A stretch of 47,028 bases of DNA, from assembly GCA_028280505.1 (NCBI GenBank), contig JANQLO010000075.1, positions 1 through 47,028 on the forward strand, written 5' to 3'. Every line of letters starts with the position of its first letter. Position 1 is the first letter of the stretch. The DNA comes from Chromatiales bacterium (GTDB lineage Bacteria; Pseudomonadota; Gammaproteobacteria; Chromatiales; Chromatiaceae). Under the pieces are notes generated by a model. The model was not told where the DNA came from. It made no database searches and saw only the letters and a program-made list of their open reading frames with translations. Both the position numbers and the translations under genes were made by a program. Shown piece after piece: positions 33,989 to 43,903 of the stretch.

Positions 33989-34770
33989 CGCTATTTACAA
34001 CAGGACACCAATAGGAACCGCAAAGCAAAAATCGGTAAGAATCAGTAGACCTTGAGCAGTAATGCATTTATAAGTACGTAACTATGGGGTATCGGGCTAC
34101 GCGACGCCACCTCGTTGAAAACAGATATGTGCAAACGCTCGTGTTTGCTCCAGCAAGAGATTCTCGAAGTACCGCGGTGTAACGCCAGTGCATTCCTCCC
34201 GACCCCTCGCATGTATTCGCGCCGTTCGAGGCCTACCCGACATCGGCGGGTATTTCAAATCGGCGACAGTTTGTTGCCGAGTCTCGGAAAAGCACATGCC
34301 GCCTACCGACATAGTACAAGCTGTGCCGCAAACACATTGGAACCCGCGTTTGTCGGTACGGGTCGAATGGCCGACAAGTCACTGCAATTGCACCGAGACC
34401 GACCAAAAATGAAGTCGCTTATCAGACTCAGGCATTTACGAATCGGACGATGGTTTTCCTTCGTCTTTGTGACCGCGGTCGGACGGGGCAATTTGAGATC
34501 CGACACGACGCCACCGATTGCACTCGTCGGGTCATCCATCCACCCAAGCCCCCGGTTTTGCGGGGGAGCTTGTTGATCAGGTTTCGTGCCGTATAGATCG
34601 CGAGCATGGGCAATCCAGACTTTTTACGACCTTTTTGTGATCTCAATGGCTTGGATAATGTTGTTATTCACGATTACCCAAGGATGAACCGCTGTGATCG
34701 CTAGAAGGTCATTTGCACGTATTGCGATTCCGGGTCGGCGCGCGCCATCTTGGTCGAGATTGAGGTAGTC
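33989..34770 (+). other. About 780 bp without a supported gene, upstream of mrpA
   Basis: Several short frames exist on both strands but none shows recognisable features or good start signals. A GC-rich hairpin (34546-34553 pairing with 34563-34571, one bulged A) stands out but is not followed by T residues. The last 100 bases before mrpA should carry its promoter. This may be decayed insertion-sequence material; I cannot assign it. Confidence 0.5.
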
Positions 34771-37059
34771 GTGGTTAAATCATCGGGTGAACCCGGCCGG
34801 GGGCCGGGCTGGATCGAGCGCATTTCGTTTACTGCCTTGCCGGTCATTGGATTGATGCTGGTCGCATGGAAGCTGGCGTTGTTCGAGCTGCCCGTTCGCC
34901 TATCCTGGTCATGGGTGCCGGCCTTGGGCATCGATCTGGCATTCCACATCGATGGTTTGTCGGCGCTGATGTTGCTGATGATCACCGGGGTCGGTACGGC
35001 GGTTTTCGTTTATGCCGGCGGCTATCTGGCCGGTCACCCGGGTCAGCGTCGTCTCTATGTCCTGCTGAGCCTGTTCATGGTTGCCATGGTGGGTAGCGTC
35101 ACGGCCGACCATCTGATTGTTCTGTTCTTGTTTTGGGAAGCGACCAGTCTGCTGTCCTTCCTGCTCGTCGGTTTCAATCACGAGCGACCTGAAAGCCGTA
35201 AATCGGCACAGCAGTCCTTGATGGTTACCGGTGCCGGCGGACTTGCCTTGTTGGCCGGTTTTATCCTGCTCGGCCAGGCTATGGGTACCTATGTTATCAG
35301 CGATATCGTCGTTGCTCTCCCGTCGGCCGAAGCCACACCTGAAACAACGGCTGCCCTGGTGCTGATACTCATCGGCGCGTTCACCAAAAGTGCGCAATTC
35401 CCTTTCCACTTTTGGTTGCCCAATGCGATGGCCGCACCGACGCCGGTCTCGGCATATTTGCACTCGGCAACCATGGTCAAGCTGGGAGTGTATTTGTTGG
35501 CACGCCTGGATCCCGCCTTTGGCGAGTGGCCGTTGTGGGAGTGGGCGTTGAAGGCCGCGGGCTCGATCACCGCCGCTTGGGGTATGGTGCTTGCCCTACG
35601 CGAGCGCGATCTCAAACGTATTCTGGCTTGGTCGACGGTCGCTACCCTCGGAACCTTGGTCACCCTGGTCGGGCTGCGTGGCGAAGGTGCGACGGTTGCG
35701 GTCGGTGCATTGTTGCTCGCGCACGCTTTATACAAAGCGCCTTTATTCTTCGTCGCCGGCAATATCGATCATGGCACTGGGACCCGCGTCATCGACCGTT
35801 TGGGTAATCTTCGACATGCCATGCCCTGGACTGCGGCCGCCGCGTTGCTGGCCGGTGCATCAATGGCGGGTATGCCCCTGTCTTTTGGTTACATCGTCAA
35901 AGATGTCATCCTCGATGCAAAAAGCGCTGGAGACGTATTCATATTCGCAAAGGCCGCGAATACGATTTTCGGTGCTGTCGCCGTGGCGGTTGCCGGGGTT
36001 GCTGCGATTCGCGTGTTTTGGCGTCACCCGGGTGTCAACGAAACTTGTGAAGCGCATGAGGGTGGACCTTCGCTGTTCCTGCCGCCGTTGATACTTGCGC
36101 TCGCAGGCATAACATTGGGCATCTTCCCGTTCTTTGCGCAGGAGTTGATTGCGGCGGCGACCGGTGCCATGACGCCCGATGCCGAGGCTGTCGCGTTCAG
36201 CCTGGCTTTGGAGTTCGGCCCGGTGCTGGGTTCTTTGCTGGTGACTCTCGCGATCGGCGTGGGTATCTATTTTCTTTGGGATCCCCTGCACAGATTGTTC
36301 GAGCGTGTTGCCCGGTTACTGGGACGTATCGGGATGGCGGCGCAGTACGAGCGCGTATTGCATTGGATTCCTTGGGTTGCGGCGGTTTCCACGCGCGCGC
36401 TGCAAAATGGTAGCCTGCCGGCTTATGTGGCATTAGCCGGCGGTACCGTGACATTATTGCTCGCGGCCGCGCTCGTGTCGGCTTGGACAGACCTCGCTTT
36501 ACCTTCGATAGATGTCTGGCCCGGTATCGGTGTGTTCGGTGCCTGTGTATTGATCGTCGTTGGCGCCGTCGCCGCATGTACCCAACGCAGTCGACTTGTT
36601 TTGTTGCTGGCTGCCGGGCTCGTGGGCTACGGCAGTGGTTTGCTCTTTTTGTTCACTGGCGCACCTGATGTGGCCTATACCCAGTTTACGGTCGAGACCG
36701 TATTCGTCATCGTGGTTGCATCGGTGCTGCTTGCGCTCAAGCGCCAGGGGCGAGCCACTGCGGTGGACGAACGTTTGTGGCGCCCCGGCGCTTTCGTTCT
36801 TGCGTCGGGTTTCGCTGCCACGATCACGGCGCTTTTGCTTGTCGCTACCGCCGGTGATTTCAACACGGCCTTGTCGCAATTTTTTGCCGACACCAGTGTG
36901 CCCGAGGCTTACGGCCGTAATGTCGTAAACGTGATTTTGGTGGACTTTCGCGCACTCGATACATTCGGTGAGATCAGTGTGGTGTTGCTGTCGTTCTTGG
37001 CGGCACTCCCATTGCTCCAAGCGCTTAAGCGGGCACATTCGGCACGAGGTGAATCGTGA
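34771..37059 (+). CDS. mrpA: Na+/H+ antiporter subunit A (MrpA)
   Basis: 762 residues, the size of MrpA in seven-gene systems. The N-terminal two-thirds is a NuoL-like proton channel: FLFWEATSLLSFLLVGF with the key glutamate, KSAQFPFHFWLPNAMAAPTPVSAYLHSATMVK split across helices 7 and 8 with the key lysines and histidine, and LAWSTVATLG. The C-terminal third has TGAPDVAYTQFTVETV and NVILVDFRALDTFGEI, the MbhD/MbhE-like part. It exchanges cytoplasmic Na+ for H+. The start is uncertain: GTG at 34771 with GAGG just upstream, or TTG at 34750. Confidence 0.95.
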   Translation: MVKSSGEPGRGPGWIERISFTALPVIGLMLVAWKLALFELPVRLSWSWVPALGIDLAFHIDGLSALMLLMITGVGTAVFVYAGGYLAGHPGQRRLYVLLSLFMVAMVGSVTADHLIVLFLFWEATSLLSFLLVGFNHERPESRKSAQQSLMVTGAGGLALLAGFILLGQAMGTYVISDIVVALPSAEATPETTAALVLILIGAFTKSAQFPFHFWLPNAMAAPTPVSAYLHSATMVKLGVYLLARLDPAFGEWPLWEWALKAAGSITAAWGMVLALRERDLKRILAWSTVATLGTLVTLVGLRGEGATVAVGALLLAHALYKAPLFFVAGNIDHGTGTRVIDRLGNLRHAMPWTAAAALLAGASMAGMPLSFGYIVKDVILDAKSAGDVFIFAKAANTIFGAVAVAVAGVAAIRVFWRHPGVNETCEAHEGGPSLFLPPLILALAGITLGIFPFFAQELIAAATGAMTPDAEAVAFSLALEFGPVLGSLLVTLAIGVGIYFLWDPLHRLFERVARLLGRIGMAAQYERVLHWIPWVAAVSTRALQNGSLPAYVALAGGTVTLLLAAALVSAWTDLALPSIDVWPGIGVFGACVLIVVGAVAACTQRSRLVLLLAAGLVGYGSGLLFLFTGAPDVAYTQFTVETVFVIVVASVLLALKRQGRATAVDERLWRPGAFVLASGFAATITALLLVATAGDFNTALSQFFADTSVPEAYGRNVVNVILVDFRALDTFGEISVVLLSFLAALPLLQALKRAHSARGES

Positions 37060-37508
37060 AGTCGCGCGTCGTCATTCTCGAGGCTGCTGCGGGGCCGTTG
37101 TATGTACTGATCCTTGCCGCTTCTATTTGGGTATTGTTGCGCGGGCACAATGAACCGGGGGGCGGCTTCATTGGTGGTTTACTCGCCGTCAGTGCGAGCA
37201 TCCTTTGGGCCGTTGCGCATGGCAGCAGTGCCGCAGAACGGCGTTTGCCACTGGGTGGTGCAATGCGTTTGGCCGCCGTTGGTGTATTGATCGCCGGTGT
37301 TTCAGGTCTGCCGGCCCTGTTCCTCGGTGATGCTTACTTGACCCATTTGTGGGCGACATTGCCGCTTGGTGTGACCGATCTGAAGATCTCCACTGTGTTG
37401 TTGTTCGATCTGGGCGTCTACCTGTGCGTGTGGGGCGCATTGGCCGGTTATGCATTGGGTCTGTTGTCACTGGATGCGGGCAAAGGACCACCGGGAGAAC
37501 CGCGATGA
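37056..37508 (+). CDS. mrpB: Na+/H+ antiporter subunit B (MrpB)
   Basis: 150 residues with four helices. The family signature is RGHNEPGGGFIGGLLA near residue 30, with FLGDAYLTH and TDLKISTVLLFDLGVYL later. It starts at a GTG overlapping the mrpA stop. It is a required membrane subunit of the antiporter complex. Confidence 0.94.
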   Translation: MKSRVVILEAAAGPLYVLILAASIWVLLRGHNEPGGGFIGGLLAVSASILWAVAHGSSAAERRLPLGGAMRLAAVGVLIAGVSGLPALFLGDAYLTHLWATLPLGVTDLKISTVLLFDLGVYLCVWGALAGYALGLLSLDAGKGPPGEPR

Positions 37509-37927
37509 CCGCGGTATTGGCCTTCAGCGTCTTCGTCACCGTGACGGTCGGCTTGTATCTCACCATGTCGCGTGACACCTTTCGCTGTGTGATCGGTTTG
37601 GCTGTATTGGGCGCCGCGGCGAACTTGGTGTTGTTTGCTGCCGGCCGATTGGGCTCGGTTTCACCGGCCGTGGTGCCGGTCGGCGAAACCGTGCTCAGGG
37701 ATGCCGCAAACCCTTTGCCGCAGGCGTTGGTGCTTACGGCGATCGTTATCGGCTTTGCGCTGCTGTGTTATTCCTTGGTGTTGGTACTGCGATTGATCCG
37801 TGATGCGCGCAGTGATGATGCGCTGTCGTTGCGTCATGCCGAGCCGATACCCGACGACCCGGTCAAGCCGCCTGCTGCCGCGCCAGGATGCGATGTCCGC
37901 TGGCCGCCGAGGGAGGGTTCCTCATGA
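37505..37927 (+). CDS. mrpC: Na+/H+ antiporter subunit C (MrpC)
   Basis: 140 residues, NuoK-like with three helices. TMSRDTFRCVIGLAVLGAAANLVLF and DAANPLPQALVLTAIVIGFAL (as two separate stretches) are the family marks, including the conserved PLPQALVLTAIVIG. An extra polar tail of about 35 residues follows. The ATG overlaps the mrpB stop and its own stop overlaps mrpD (ATGA at both ends). Confidence 0.94.
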   Translation: MTAVLAFSVFVTVTVGLYLTMSRDTFRCVIGLAVLGAAANLVLFAAGRLGSVSPAVVPVGETVLRDAANPLPQALVLTAIVIGFALLCYSLVLVLRLIRDARSDDALSLRHAEPIPDDPVKPPAAAPGCDVRWPPREGSS

Positions 37928-39375
37928 GCGCTCTCGCAGCCGCGCCGGTGCTGGTCCCATTGGCCACTGTAGCCTTAACGACACTCACCGGGCGGCGTCC
38001 GGCAATGCAGCAGGCACTGAGCTTCGCCGGGGTGCTGGCGTTTCTGGTCAGTGCTGTTGCGCTGGTCTATTTGGCAGCTACCGACCAACCGGCACAGAGT
38101 GCGTTCGGTGGTTGGGCCGCACCTTATGGTATCGAGTTCCATCTGGATCGTACCGGTGCGGCGCTCGTGTTGATCACCGCGCTCATGGGCACGGCGTCGC
38201 TACTCTTTCTCGCCAGTGATGCCGATCCCGGTCCGCGTCATCCGCTTTTATTGCCGTTGGTGCATGGCGTGCTTGCCGGGGTAGGCGGTGCTTTCAGCAC
38301 GGCCGATCTGTTTAATCTGTATGTCTGGTTCGAGGTCATGTTGATCTGCGCGTTGGGTCTGTTCGCGATCGGTGGTCGACTCGATCAACTCGATGCCAGT
38401 TTCAAATACCTGGTGTTGAACCTGCTGGGTACGCTGTTGTTGTTGATGGCGGTCGCGGCCATTTATGGTGCAACCGGTCATCTGAATTTCGGTGCCCTGG
38501 CTCAGGCGGCACCGGCTCTGCCGACCGGCTTGACCATCGTATTGCTGACAGCATTGCTGCTGGCCTTTTTGATCAAGGCGGGATCTTTCCCGCTCTACGC
38601 CTGGCTACCCGCCAGCTATCATACGCTGCCGGCACCGGTGTTGGCGTTGTTCGCCGGTCTGTTGACCAAGGTTGGCGTGTACGCGGTGCTGCGTACTGTC
38701 GGTGATGTGTTTGCGCCATCGCCGGCACTGTTGCTCGAGGCCCTGGGTTGGGTCGCCGCGGCGACCATGTTGTTCGGTGTGTTGGGCGCGGCCTATCACT
38801 GGGACATACGACGTATCCTGGCCTTTCATATCGTCAGTCAGATCGGGTACATTTTGCTTGCGATAGCCTTGAGCGGCGCTGCGGGCAATACCGCAACGCT
38901 GTTCTACACGGTGCACCATATCATCGTGAAGGCGAATCTTTTCCTGATTGCGGCCATGATCTGGCGGTTGACCGGCAGTTATGATTTGCGATGCATCGGC
39001 GGCCTGTACAAGCTGCGGCCGGTACTTGCCGTTTTGTTTCTCATCCCGGCGCTGTCGCTGGTCGGTGTTCCGCCATTGTCCGGTTTTTGGGCCAAATTGC
39101 TGGTGCTGGAGGAGGCCTTGGCGCAAGGGCAATATGTATGGACCGCTATCGCGTTGATTGTCAGCGTGCTCACCTTGTACTCGATGATGAAGATTTGGAT
39201 GGAGGCCTTTTGGAAGTCCCACCCTGATGAGCAATGGCAACCGCCGGTAAAAACCCGGTTGGCGCCGGCCTGGACGGCAACGCTGGGATTGGCTGCGATC
39301 ACCTTGGCGATAAGCTTGAATCCTCAACCTCTGCTTGCCTATGCACAGGCAGCGGCCCGGACATTAGGGGGATGA
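37924..39375 (+). CDS. mrpD: Na+/H+ antiporter subunit D (MrpD)
   Basis: 483 residues, a NuoM/NuoN-like 14-helix antiporter module. Key marks are DLFNLYVWFEVMLICALGLF with the glutamate in helix 5, KAGSFPLYAWLPASYHTLPAP with the lysine in helix 7, TKVGVYAVLR, and the helix-12 lysine in FWAKLLVLEEAL. With MrpA it forms the ion path of the complex. Start at 37924 by ATGA overlap. Confidence 0.95.
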   Translation: MSALAAAPVLVPLATVALTTLTGRRPAMQQALSFAGVLAFLVSAVALVYLAATDQPAQSAFGGWAAPYGIEFHLDRTGAALVLITALMGTASLLFLASDADPGPRHPLLLPLVHGVLAGVGGAFSTADLFNLYVWFEVMLICALGLFAIGGRLDQLDASFKYLVLNLLGTLLLLMAVAAIYGATGHLNFGALAQAAPALPTGLTIVLLTALLLAFLIKAGSFPLYAWLPASYHTLPAPVLALFAGLLTKVGVYAVLRTVGDVFAPSPALLLEALGWVAAATMLFGVLGAAYHWDIRRILAFHIVSQIGYILLAIALSGAAGNTATLFYTVHHIIVKANLFLIAAMIWRLTGSYDLRCIGGLYKLRPVLAVLFLIPALSLVGVPPLSGFWAKLLVLEEALAQGQYVWTAIALIVSVLTLYSMMKIWMEAFWKSHPDEQWQPPVKTRLAPAWTATLGLAAITLAISLNPQPLLAYAQAAARTLGG

Positions 39376-39379
39376 TGGT

Positions 39380-39733
39380 ATGTCGCGATTACCTGCTGCC
39401 ATAGGATTGTTGTTGCGCTTTTTGCGCGCCGTGCTCGTCTCCGGTGTACAGACGGTTGTCATCATTCTGAAATCTGGACGGCCGGGCGGTACGCCGCCAC
39501 CGGTTGCCCTGGTGCGTATTCGTTTCGCGCCGATGAGTGCCAGAGGGGCCGCACTGCTCGGTAGCATGGTATCGCTGACGCCGGGAAGTACGACGATCGA
39601 TATCGATATGGAAAGCCGTGAATTGTTGCTGCATGTGTTGGATGCATCCGATCTCGATGCGGTGGTGGACGGCATCCGGCGTAATTTCGAGCCTGGGCTG
39701 CGCGTGCTGTTCGGCCGGGAGCTTACGTCATGA
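39380..39733 (+). CDS. mrpE: Na+/H+ antiporter subunit E (MrpE)
   Basis: 117 residues. An N-terminal helix pair (about 5-30) precedes the cytoplasmic part with PPPVALVRIRF, GAALLGSMVSLTPGSTTIDI and RELLLHVLD, the MNHE pattern. It is slightly shorter than the usual 150-160 residues, lacking part of the N-terminal membrane region. Four bases separate it from mrpD, and it overlaps mrpF by ATGA. Confidence 0.92.
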   Translation: MSRLPAAIGLLLRFLRAVLVSGVQTVVIILKSGRPGGTPPPVALVRIRFAPMSARGAALLGSMVSLTPGSTTIDIDMESRELLLHVLDASDLDAVVDGIRRNFEPGLRVLFGRELTS

Positions 39734-40017
39734 CGAGCTTGGCTATTGGCCTGTTGATCATCGGTGCGTTAGTTGCGGCAGGGTTGGCTACAGTACGTAT
39801 TATCGCCGGCCCGACTCACGCAGACCGTGTGGTGGCGCTGGATATTTTTCTGGCTGCGGCTATTGCGCTGGCCGTTGGCGCATCGCTGGCTACGGGGCGT
39901 ACCGTGTTTCTGGATGTTGCAATCGGTTTGGCACTGGTTGGCTTTGTAGCGACCATTGGTTGGGCGCGTCTGGTGGAGCGTGCGCCGCGTAGTACACCAG
40001 AGGCGGGCAAGTCGTGA
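39730..40017 (+). CDS. mrpF: Na+/H+ antiporter subunit F (MrpF)
   Basis: 95 residues with three helices. The segment RIIAGPTHADRVVALDIF is the MrpF signature (GP...DR..A.D). The start overlaps mrpE by ATGA; mrpG follows after 16 bp. Confidence 0.94.
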   Translation: MTSLAIGLLIIGALVAAGLATVRIIAGPTHADRVVALDIFLAAAIALAVGASLATGRTVFLDVAIGLALVGFVATIGWARLVERAPRSTPEAGKS

Positions 40018-40033
40018 ACGGGAGGCGCAACGT

Positions 40034-40357
40034 ATGATTGTGACGGCCTTCGTGCTGCTCGTACTGGGTGCGGTGTTACTCGTGATAGCCGCCTGGGGTG
40101 TAATCACCTTGCCCGATGCCTTATCGCGTCAACATGCGGCGACCAAGGCCGGCACACTGGCGCTGGCGTTCGTATGCATAGGGGCTTGGTTGCTCGAACC
40201 GAGTACCGGTTGGGCATGGCGTCTCGCGCTGATCCTCGGTTTCTTGATCGTGACTTTACCGGTGGCCTCGCATCTACTTGCGCGTGCAGCCGTCGAGGAG
40301 GCTGGATTGGACGACCAGATCCGCGACGCCCCGCTTGTTGGCGATGACCCGCGATAG
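40034..40357 (+). CDS. mrpG: Na+/H+ antiporter subunit G (MrpG)
   Basis: 107 residues, three helices, with GVITLPDALSRQHAATKAGTLA matching the conserved MrpG loop (LPD...R.HA..K..T.G). GGAGG lies about nine bases before the ATG at 40034. It closes the mrp operon and faces the nqr operon; only 73 bp separate its stop from that of nqrM, with a small GGCTCG/CGAGCC hairpin (40367-40382) between. Confidence 0.94.
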   Translation: MIVTAFVLLVLGAVLLVIAAWGVITLPDALSRQHAATKAGTLALAFVCIGAWLLEPSTGWAWRLALILGFLIVTLPVASHLLARAAVEEAGLDDQIRDAPLVGDDPR

Positions 40358-40430
40358 ACCTCTCCGGGCTCGATCCCGAGCCGATCGTGCGTCAACCGGT
40401 CGGCGATATCGGCAGGCGATTCGGCTTCGC

Positions 40431-40619
40431 TCAGTCGGGCTTGGCTTCGCGCCGCCGGTTAGGACACACCACGCAGGAGAGCGATCGGCCCCGGCAGCGC
40501 TCATCGGCGAGCCCGCCACAGGAACCGCGCAGCGGCCGGCCGCCAAGAAACAGGCCGAGTCCCAGGCCGAGCATGGCAAGCGCGAAGATGGCCAGTGTTG
40601 CGAGGATGACCATATTCAA
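40431..40619 (-). CDS. nqrM: Na+-NQR maturation protein NqrM
   Basis: 62 residues. One N-terminal membrane helix (about 3-27) is followed by LRGSCGGLA and two further cysteines in SLSCVVCPNRR, the four-cysteine pattern of NqrM (formerly DUF539). In Vibrio it is needed to insert the iron centre bound by NqrD and NqrE. The start overlaps the nqrF stop by four bases, so it is the seventh gene of this operon. Confidence 0.92.
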   Translation of the reverse strand: MNMVILATLAIFALAMLGLGLGLFLGGRPLRGSCGGLADERCRGRSLSCVVCPNRRREAKPD

Positions 40620-41860
40620 CTTGCCGTCAGTTTTTCTTCGCCGGCGAAGTTGTCGAAGAAGATGTTGCGGTTATCCACGCCGAGATCGAACAACAATTGC
40701 AGGATACCGATCGATAACGCACGTGGCCCGCACAGATAGTATTCGCAGTCTTCGGGGGCCGGGTGATCTTTCAGGTAACGGTCGTAGATGAAGTCGTGTA
40801 GATAACCGGTGTAGCCGGTCCAGTCGTCTTCCGGTTCGGGTTTGGATAGACACAAGTCCCAGGTGAAATTCGACCGTTCGGCCGCCAGTTTTTCGAAGTC
40901 CTCGCGATAAAGGGCGTCACGTAAGCTGTGTGCCCGATACCAATATGAAATCTTGCGGCCGCTGTTCTGCGTCAACAGTTCATCGAAGATGATCGAGCGT
41001 AGTGGTCCCATGCCGGCGCCGCCACCGAGAAAGATCATCTCGGCCTCGGTATCGGTGGCGCAGAATTCACCGTAGGGGCCGGAGACGTCCAAGGTGTCGC
41101 CCGGTTTCAGCCCGAACAGGTAAGACGACATGATGCCCGGCGGTGCGTCCGGCACGCCGGTCGGCGGCGGTGCGATCTTGATGTCGAACTTCAGCCGGTT
41201 TTTCTCGCCCGGGTAGCTGGCCATGGAGTAGGCGCGTTCGACCGGTTCGTCGCAGATCGAGACATGACGCCACAGCTCCCAGCGGTCCCAGCTCTTGCGG
41301 AAACGCTCGGGGATGTCGAAGTCTTTGTACGCGACTTTGTGAGTCGGGCAACGGAACTGCATGTATTGTCCGGCGGTGAAGGTCACTTCCTCACCTTCGG
41401 GTACCTCCAGTACCAGTTCTTTGATGAAGTCCGCCACCGATTCGTTGGATACCACGGTCAGGTTCCAGCGTTTGACGTTGAACACTTCCGGCGGCAGATC
41501 GAGCTTCAGGTCCGACTTCAGCTTGACCTGACAGGCCAACCGCGCGCCCTGCAGGATGTCGCTGCGGGTGAGCAGGCCGCGTTCGGTCGGCAAGGGTTCG
41601 CCGGCCCCCTCGACCTGGATCTTGCACAGACCGCAGGTTCCCTTGCCGCCGCAGGCCGCCGGTACATGGATGTTCTTTGTCGCCAAGGCGCTGAGCAGTG
41701 ATTGGCCGGCCGGTACCGACAGGGCGTCACCGGGCTGGTCGTTGATCAGCAGCAGGATGTCGCCTTCCGGCACCAGCTTGAGCCGGGTCCAGACGAGCAA
41801 CGCAACCAGCGTGACGATGACGATGGTGAAGATGGCGACACCGAGGAAGATGACATGCAT
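40616..41860 (-). CDS. nqrF: Na+-NQR subunit F, NADH-oxidising flavoprotein
   Basis: 414 residues. An N-terminal helix (about 2-24) anchors it. The [2Fe-2S] domain has CGGKGTCGLC (C70, C76, C79) and C110 in GARLAC. The FAD domain has ERAYSMASYPGE and the NADH domain has GGGAGMGPLRS and YYLCGPRAL. It takes electrons from NADH into the pump. The C-terminal end is FDNFAGEEKLTAS, where Vibrio has FDDFG. It lies nine bp after nqrE. Confidence 0.96.
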   Translation of the reverse strand: MHVIFLGVAIFTIVIVTLVALLVWTRLKLVPEGDILLLINDQPGDALSVPAGQSLLSALATKNIHVPAACGGKGTCGLCKIQVEGAGEPLPTERGLLTRSDILQGARLACQVKLKSDLKLDLPPEVFNVKRWNLTVVSNESVADFIKELVLEVPEGEEVTFTAGQYMQFRCPTHKVAYKDFDIPERFRKSWDRWELWRHVSICDEPVERAYSMASYPGEKNRLKFDIKIAPPPTGVPDAPPGIMSSYLFGLKPGDTLDVSGPYGEFCATDTEAEMIFLGGGAGMGPLRSIIFDELLTQNSGRKISYWYRAHSLRDALYREDFEKLAAERSNFTWDLCLSKPEPEDDWTGYTGYLHDFIYDRYLKDHPAPEDCEYYLCGPRALSIGILQLLFDLGVDNRNIFFDNFAGEEKLTAS

Positions 41861-41869
41861 GGCAAGACC

Positions 41870-42487
41870 TCAGAGCTGGATCCCGGAGAACATCATGAAG
41901 CCGATCGACATCAGGCCGACGGTGACGAAGGTAATACCCAGACCACGCAGACCGGCCGGCGGGTTGCTGTAGGCCATGCGCTCGCGGATCGCGGCCAAGC
42001 CGACGATCGCCAGCAGGAAACCGACGCCGGCGCCGAAACCGAACACCATGCTCTCGGCAAAATTGTAATTGCGCTCGCCCATGAACAATGAACCGCCGAG
42101 GATTGCGCAGTTCACGGCGATCAGCGGCAGGAACACACCCAGCGACATATGCAGCGCGGGGAAGTAGCGGTCGAGCACCATCTCCACGATCTGCACCGAT
42201 GCCGCGATGGTGCTGATGTAGACGATGAACGATAGAAACGTCAGGTCGACGTCCGTGAACCCCGGATGCAACCAGTTCAGTGCCCCCTCGACCAGCAGAT
42301 AGTTGAGCAGCAGGTTGTTCAGCGGCACGGTCAGGGTCTCGACAAAGACCACCGCGATGCCCAGGCCGAATGCCGTTTCGACTTTGCGCGATACCGCGAG
42401 GATCGAGCACATACCAAGGAAAAACACCAACACCATGTTCTCGACGAACATGGCCTTAATCGCAAGATTGAGATAATGCTCGAGCAT
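41870..42487 (-). CDS. nqrE: Na+-NQR subunit E
   Basis: 205 residues with six helices, paralogous to NqrD in inverted topology. [20 protein letters not shown] near the N-terminus carries one cysteine, and [17 protein letters not shown] the second; in Vibrio these share an iron-sulfur centre with NqrD. AGGAGA precedes the ATG at 42487. The start overlaps the nqrD stop by one base (TGATG). Confidence 0.96.
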   Translation of the reverse strand: MLEHYLNLAIKAMFVENMVLVFFLGMCSILAVSRKVETAFGLGIAVVFVETLTVPLNNLLLNYLLVEGALNWLHPGFTDVDLTFLSFIVYISTIAASVQIVEMVLDRYFPALHMSLGVFLPLIAVNCAILGGSLFMGERNYNFAESMVFGFGAGVGFLLAIVGLAAIRERMAYSNPPAGLRGLGITFVTVGLMSIGFMMFSGIQL

Positions 42488-43119
42488 CAATCTTTCTCCT
42501 GCTGTTCGGGCTTCCACACGCGCAGTGCCCAGATAATGGCCGCGATGATGAAAAAGGCCGCCGGTGCGAGGAGGAACATGCCGGCCGGGACATACCAGCC
42601 GCCGTCATTCACCGCGGCGAACACGGGATAGCCGAATACCCTGCCGCTACCGAGCAACTCGCGCACGAAGCCGACCATCAACAGCAGCACCGCATAGCCC
42701 AGCCCGTTACCGATGCCGTCGATAAAGCTGATCCACGGCGGGTTCTGCATGGCGAAGCCTTCGGTACGTCCCAGTATCAGACAGTTGGTAATGATCAGGC
42801 CGACGAACACCGACAGTTCGAGACTGATTTCATACAGGTAGGCTTTGAGCACCTGATCGACCACGATCACCAGCGATGAAATGATCGCCAGTTGCACGAT
42901 GATGCGGATGCTGTGCGGCGTGTACTTGCGGATCAGGCTGACAGTCAATGATGCTAGGCCGGCGACCGCGATCACGCTGATGCCGAGCACCAGCGCTTTG
43001 TCCATTTTTGTGGTGACCGCCAATGCGGAACAAATGCCGAGCATCTGCAGCATGATTGGGTTGTTGTCGAACACCGGGTCGGCCATCGCCCGCCATTCGC
43101 GCTTACTGAACCAGGCCAT
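42487..43119 (-). CDS. nqrD: Na+-NQR subunit D
   Basis: 210 residues with six helices. [20 protein letters not shown] and [19 protein letters not shown] each provide a cysteine for the intramembrane iron centre. The ATG at 43119 gives an N-terminus [10 protein letters not shown]; a longer frame to 43176 would overlap nqrC and is not used. One base separates it from nqrC. Confidence 0.96.
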   Translation of the reverse strand: MAWFSKREWRAMADPVFDNNPIMLQMLGICSALAVTTKMDKALVLGISVIAVAGLASLTVSLIRKYTPHSIRIIVQLAIISSLVIVVDQVLKAYLYEISLELSVFVGLIITNCLILGRTEGFAMQNPPWISFIDGIGNGLGYAVLLLMVGFVRELLGSGRVFGYPVFAAVNDGGWYVPAGMFLLAPAAFFIIAAIIWALRVWKPEQQEKD

Positions 43120-43120
43120 G

Positions 43121-43903
43121 TCAGAAAGCCCCCCGCGTACGTGCCTTTTCGAGATAAGGCGCAAAGCCCTGATCACTGAGCCAGAAGTGCAACAGCTCGG
43201 TTACGCTGTTGCTGGTGATCGTCGCTCCTGACAGGGCATCGACCTCGTAGGGATTTTCTGCAGGGGGGCCGACCTGACCCTTGACCAAGGCAATCGCCGG
43301 CTGCCATTGCTCGTCGTAGGCCAATCGCCCCGGCCAGCGCGCCATCCACAACGGATTGGTGAGTTCGGCGCCGAGCCCGGGCGTTTCGCGATTCTCGTAA
43401 AAGGCGATGCCGGTGATGGTTCGGGTATCGCGCTCCAGCGCGAGAAAGCCGTACATGGTGCCGTACAGCCCGAGGCCCTCGATCGGGATTACGACCTGGC
43501 TGAATGAATCCTGGTCTTCGACCAGATAGACCTTGGCCAGATGCGGGGTTCGTCGCACCCCGGCCGGGTTGTCGGCAATCGGTCGACTGCGGTCCGGGTC
43601 GCCGCGCGCCTCGCGCTGGCGGTAGCCAATGACATCCATGTCGCTGACATAGTCACCGCTGCCGAGGTCGATCAGGCGCGGTTCGATGCGTTGCTCGAAC
43701 AAGGCCATGGCCTGCTCGTTTGACAGCCGTGCGCCGGGCTCGATCACGCCGGCGGCCACCAATACGTTCTTGCGCAGATAGAGCAATTGGTTGATCTCCT
43801 GGCGATCCGCCAGCAACACGCTGGTGCCGGACACGAACAGGGCGCAGACCACACAGACCACGGTCGCGAAGGCCAGGGTGTAGGCAGGCGAATCAACGTT
43901 CAC
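43121..43903 (-). CDS. nqrC: Na+-NQR subunit C, FMN-bearing
   Basis: 260 residues. The N-terminal helix (about 9-32) anchors a periplasmic FMN-binding domain. The covalent FMN attachment motif SGATITS is near residue 226, with the flavin on the threonine. [15 protein letters not shown] and [11 protein letters not shown] are family marks. It starts with GTG and overlaps nqrB by 11 bases. Confidence 0.95.
   Translation of the reverse strand: MNVDSPAYTLAFATVVCVVCALFVSGTSVLLADRQEINQLLYLRKNVLVAAGVIEPGARLSNEQAMALFEQRIEPRLIDLGSGDYVSDMDVIGYRQREARGDPDRSRPIADNPAGVRRTPHLAKVYLVEDQDSFSQVVIPIEGLGLYGTMYGFLALERDTRTITGIAFYENRETPGLGAELTNPLWMARWPGRLAYDEQWQPAIALVKGQVGPPAENPYEVDALSGATITSNSVTELLHFWLSDQGFAPYLEKARTRGAF

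Noticed and set aside
34097..34646. Several 70-150 codon ORFs on both strands before mrpA
   Set aside because: They overlap one another, lack ribosome sites and show no recognisable domain; at most they are decayed mobile DNA.
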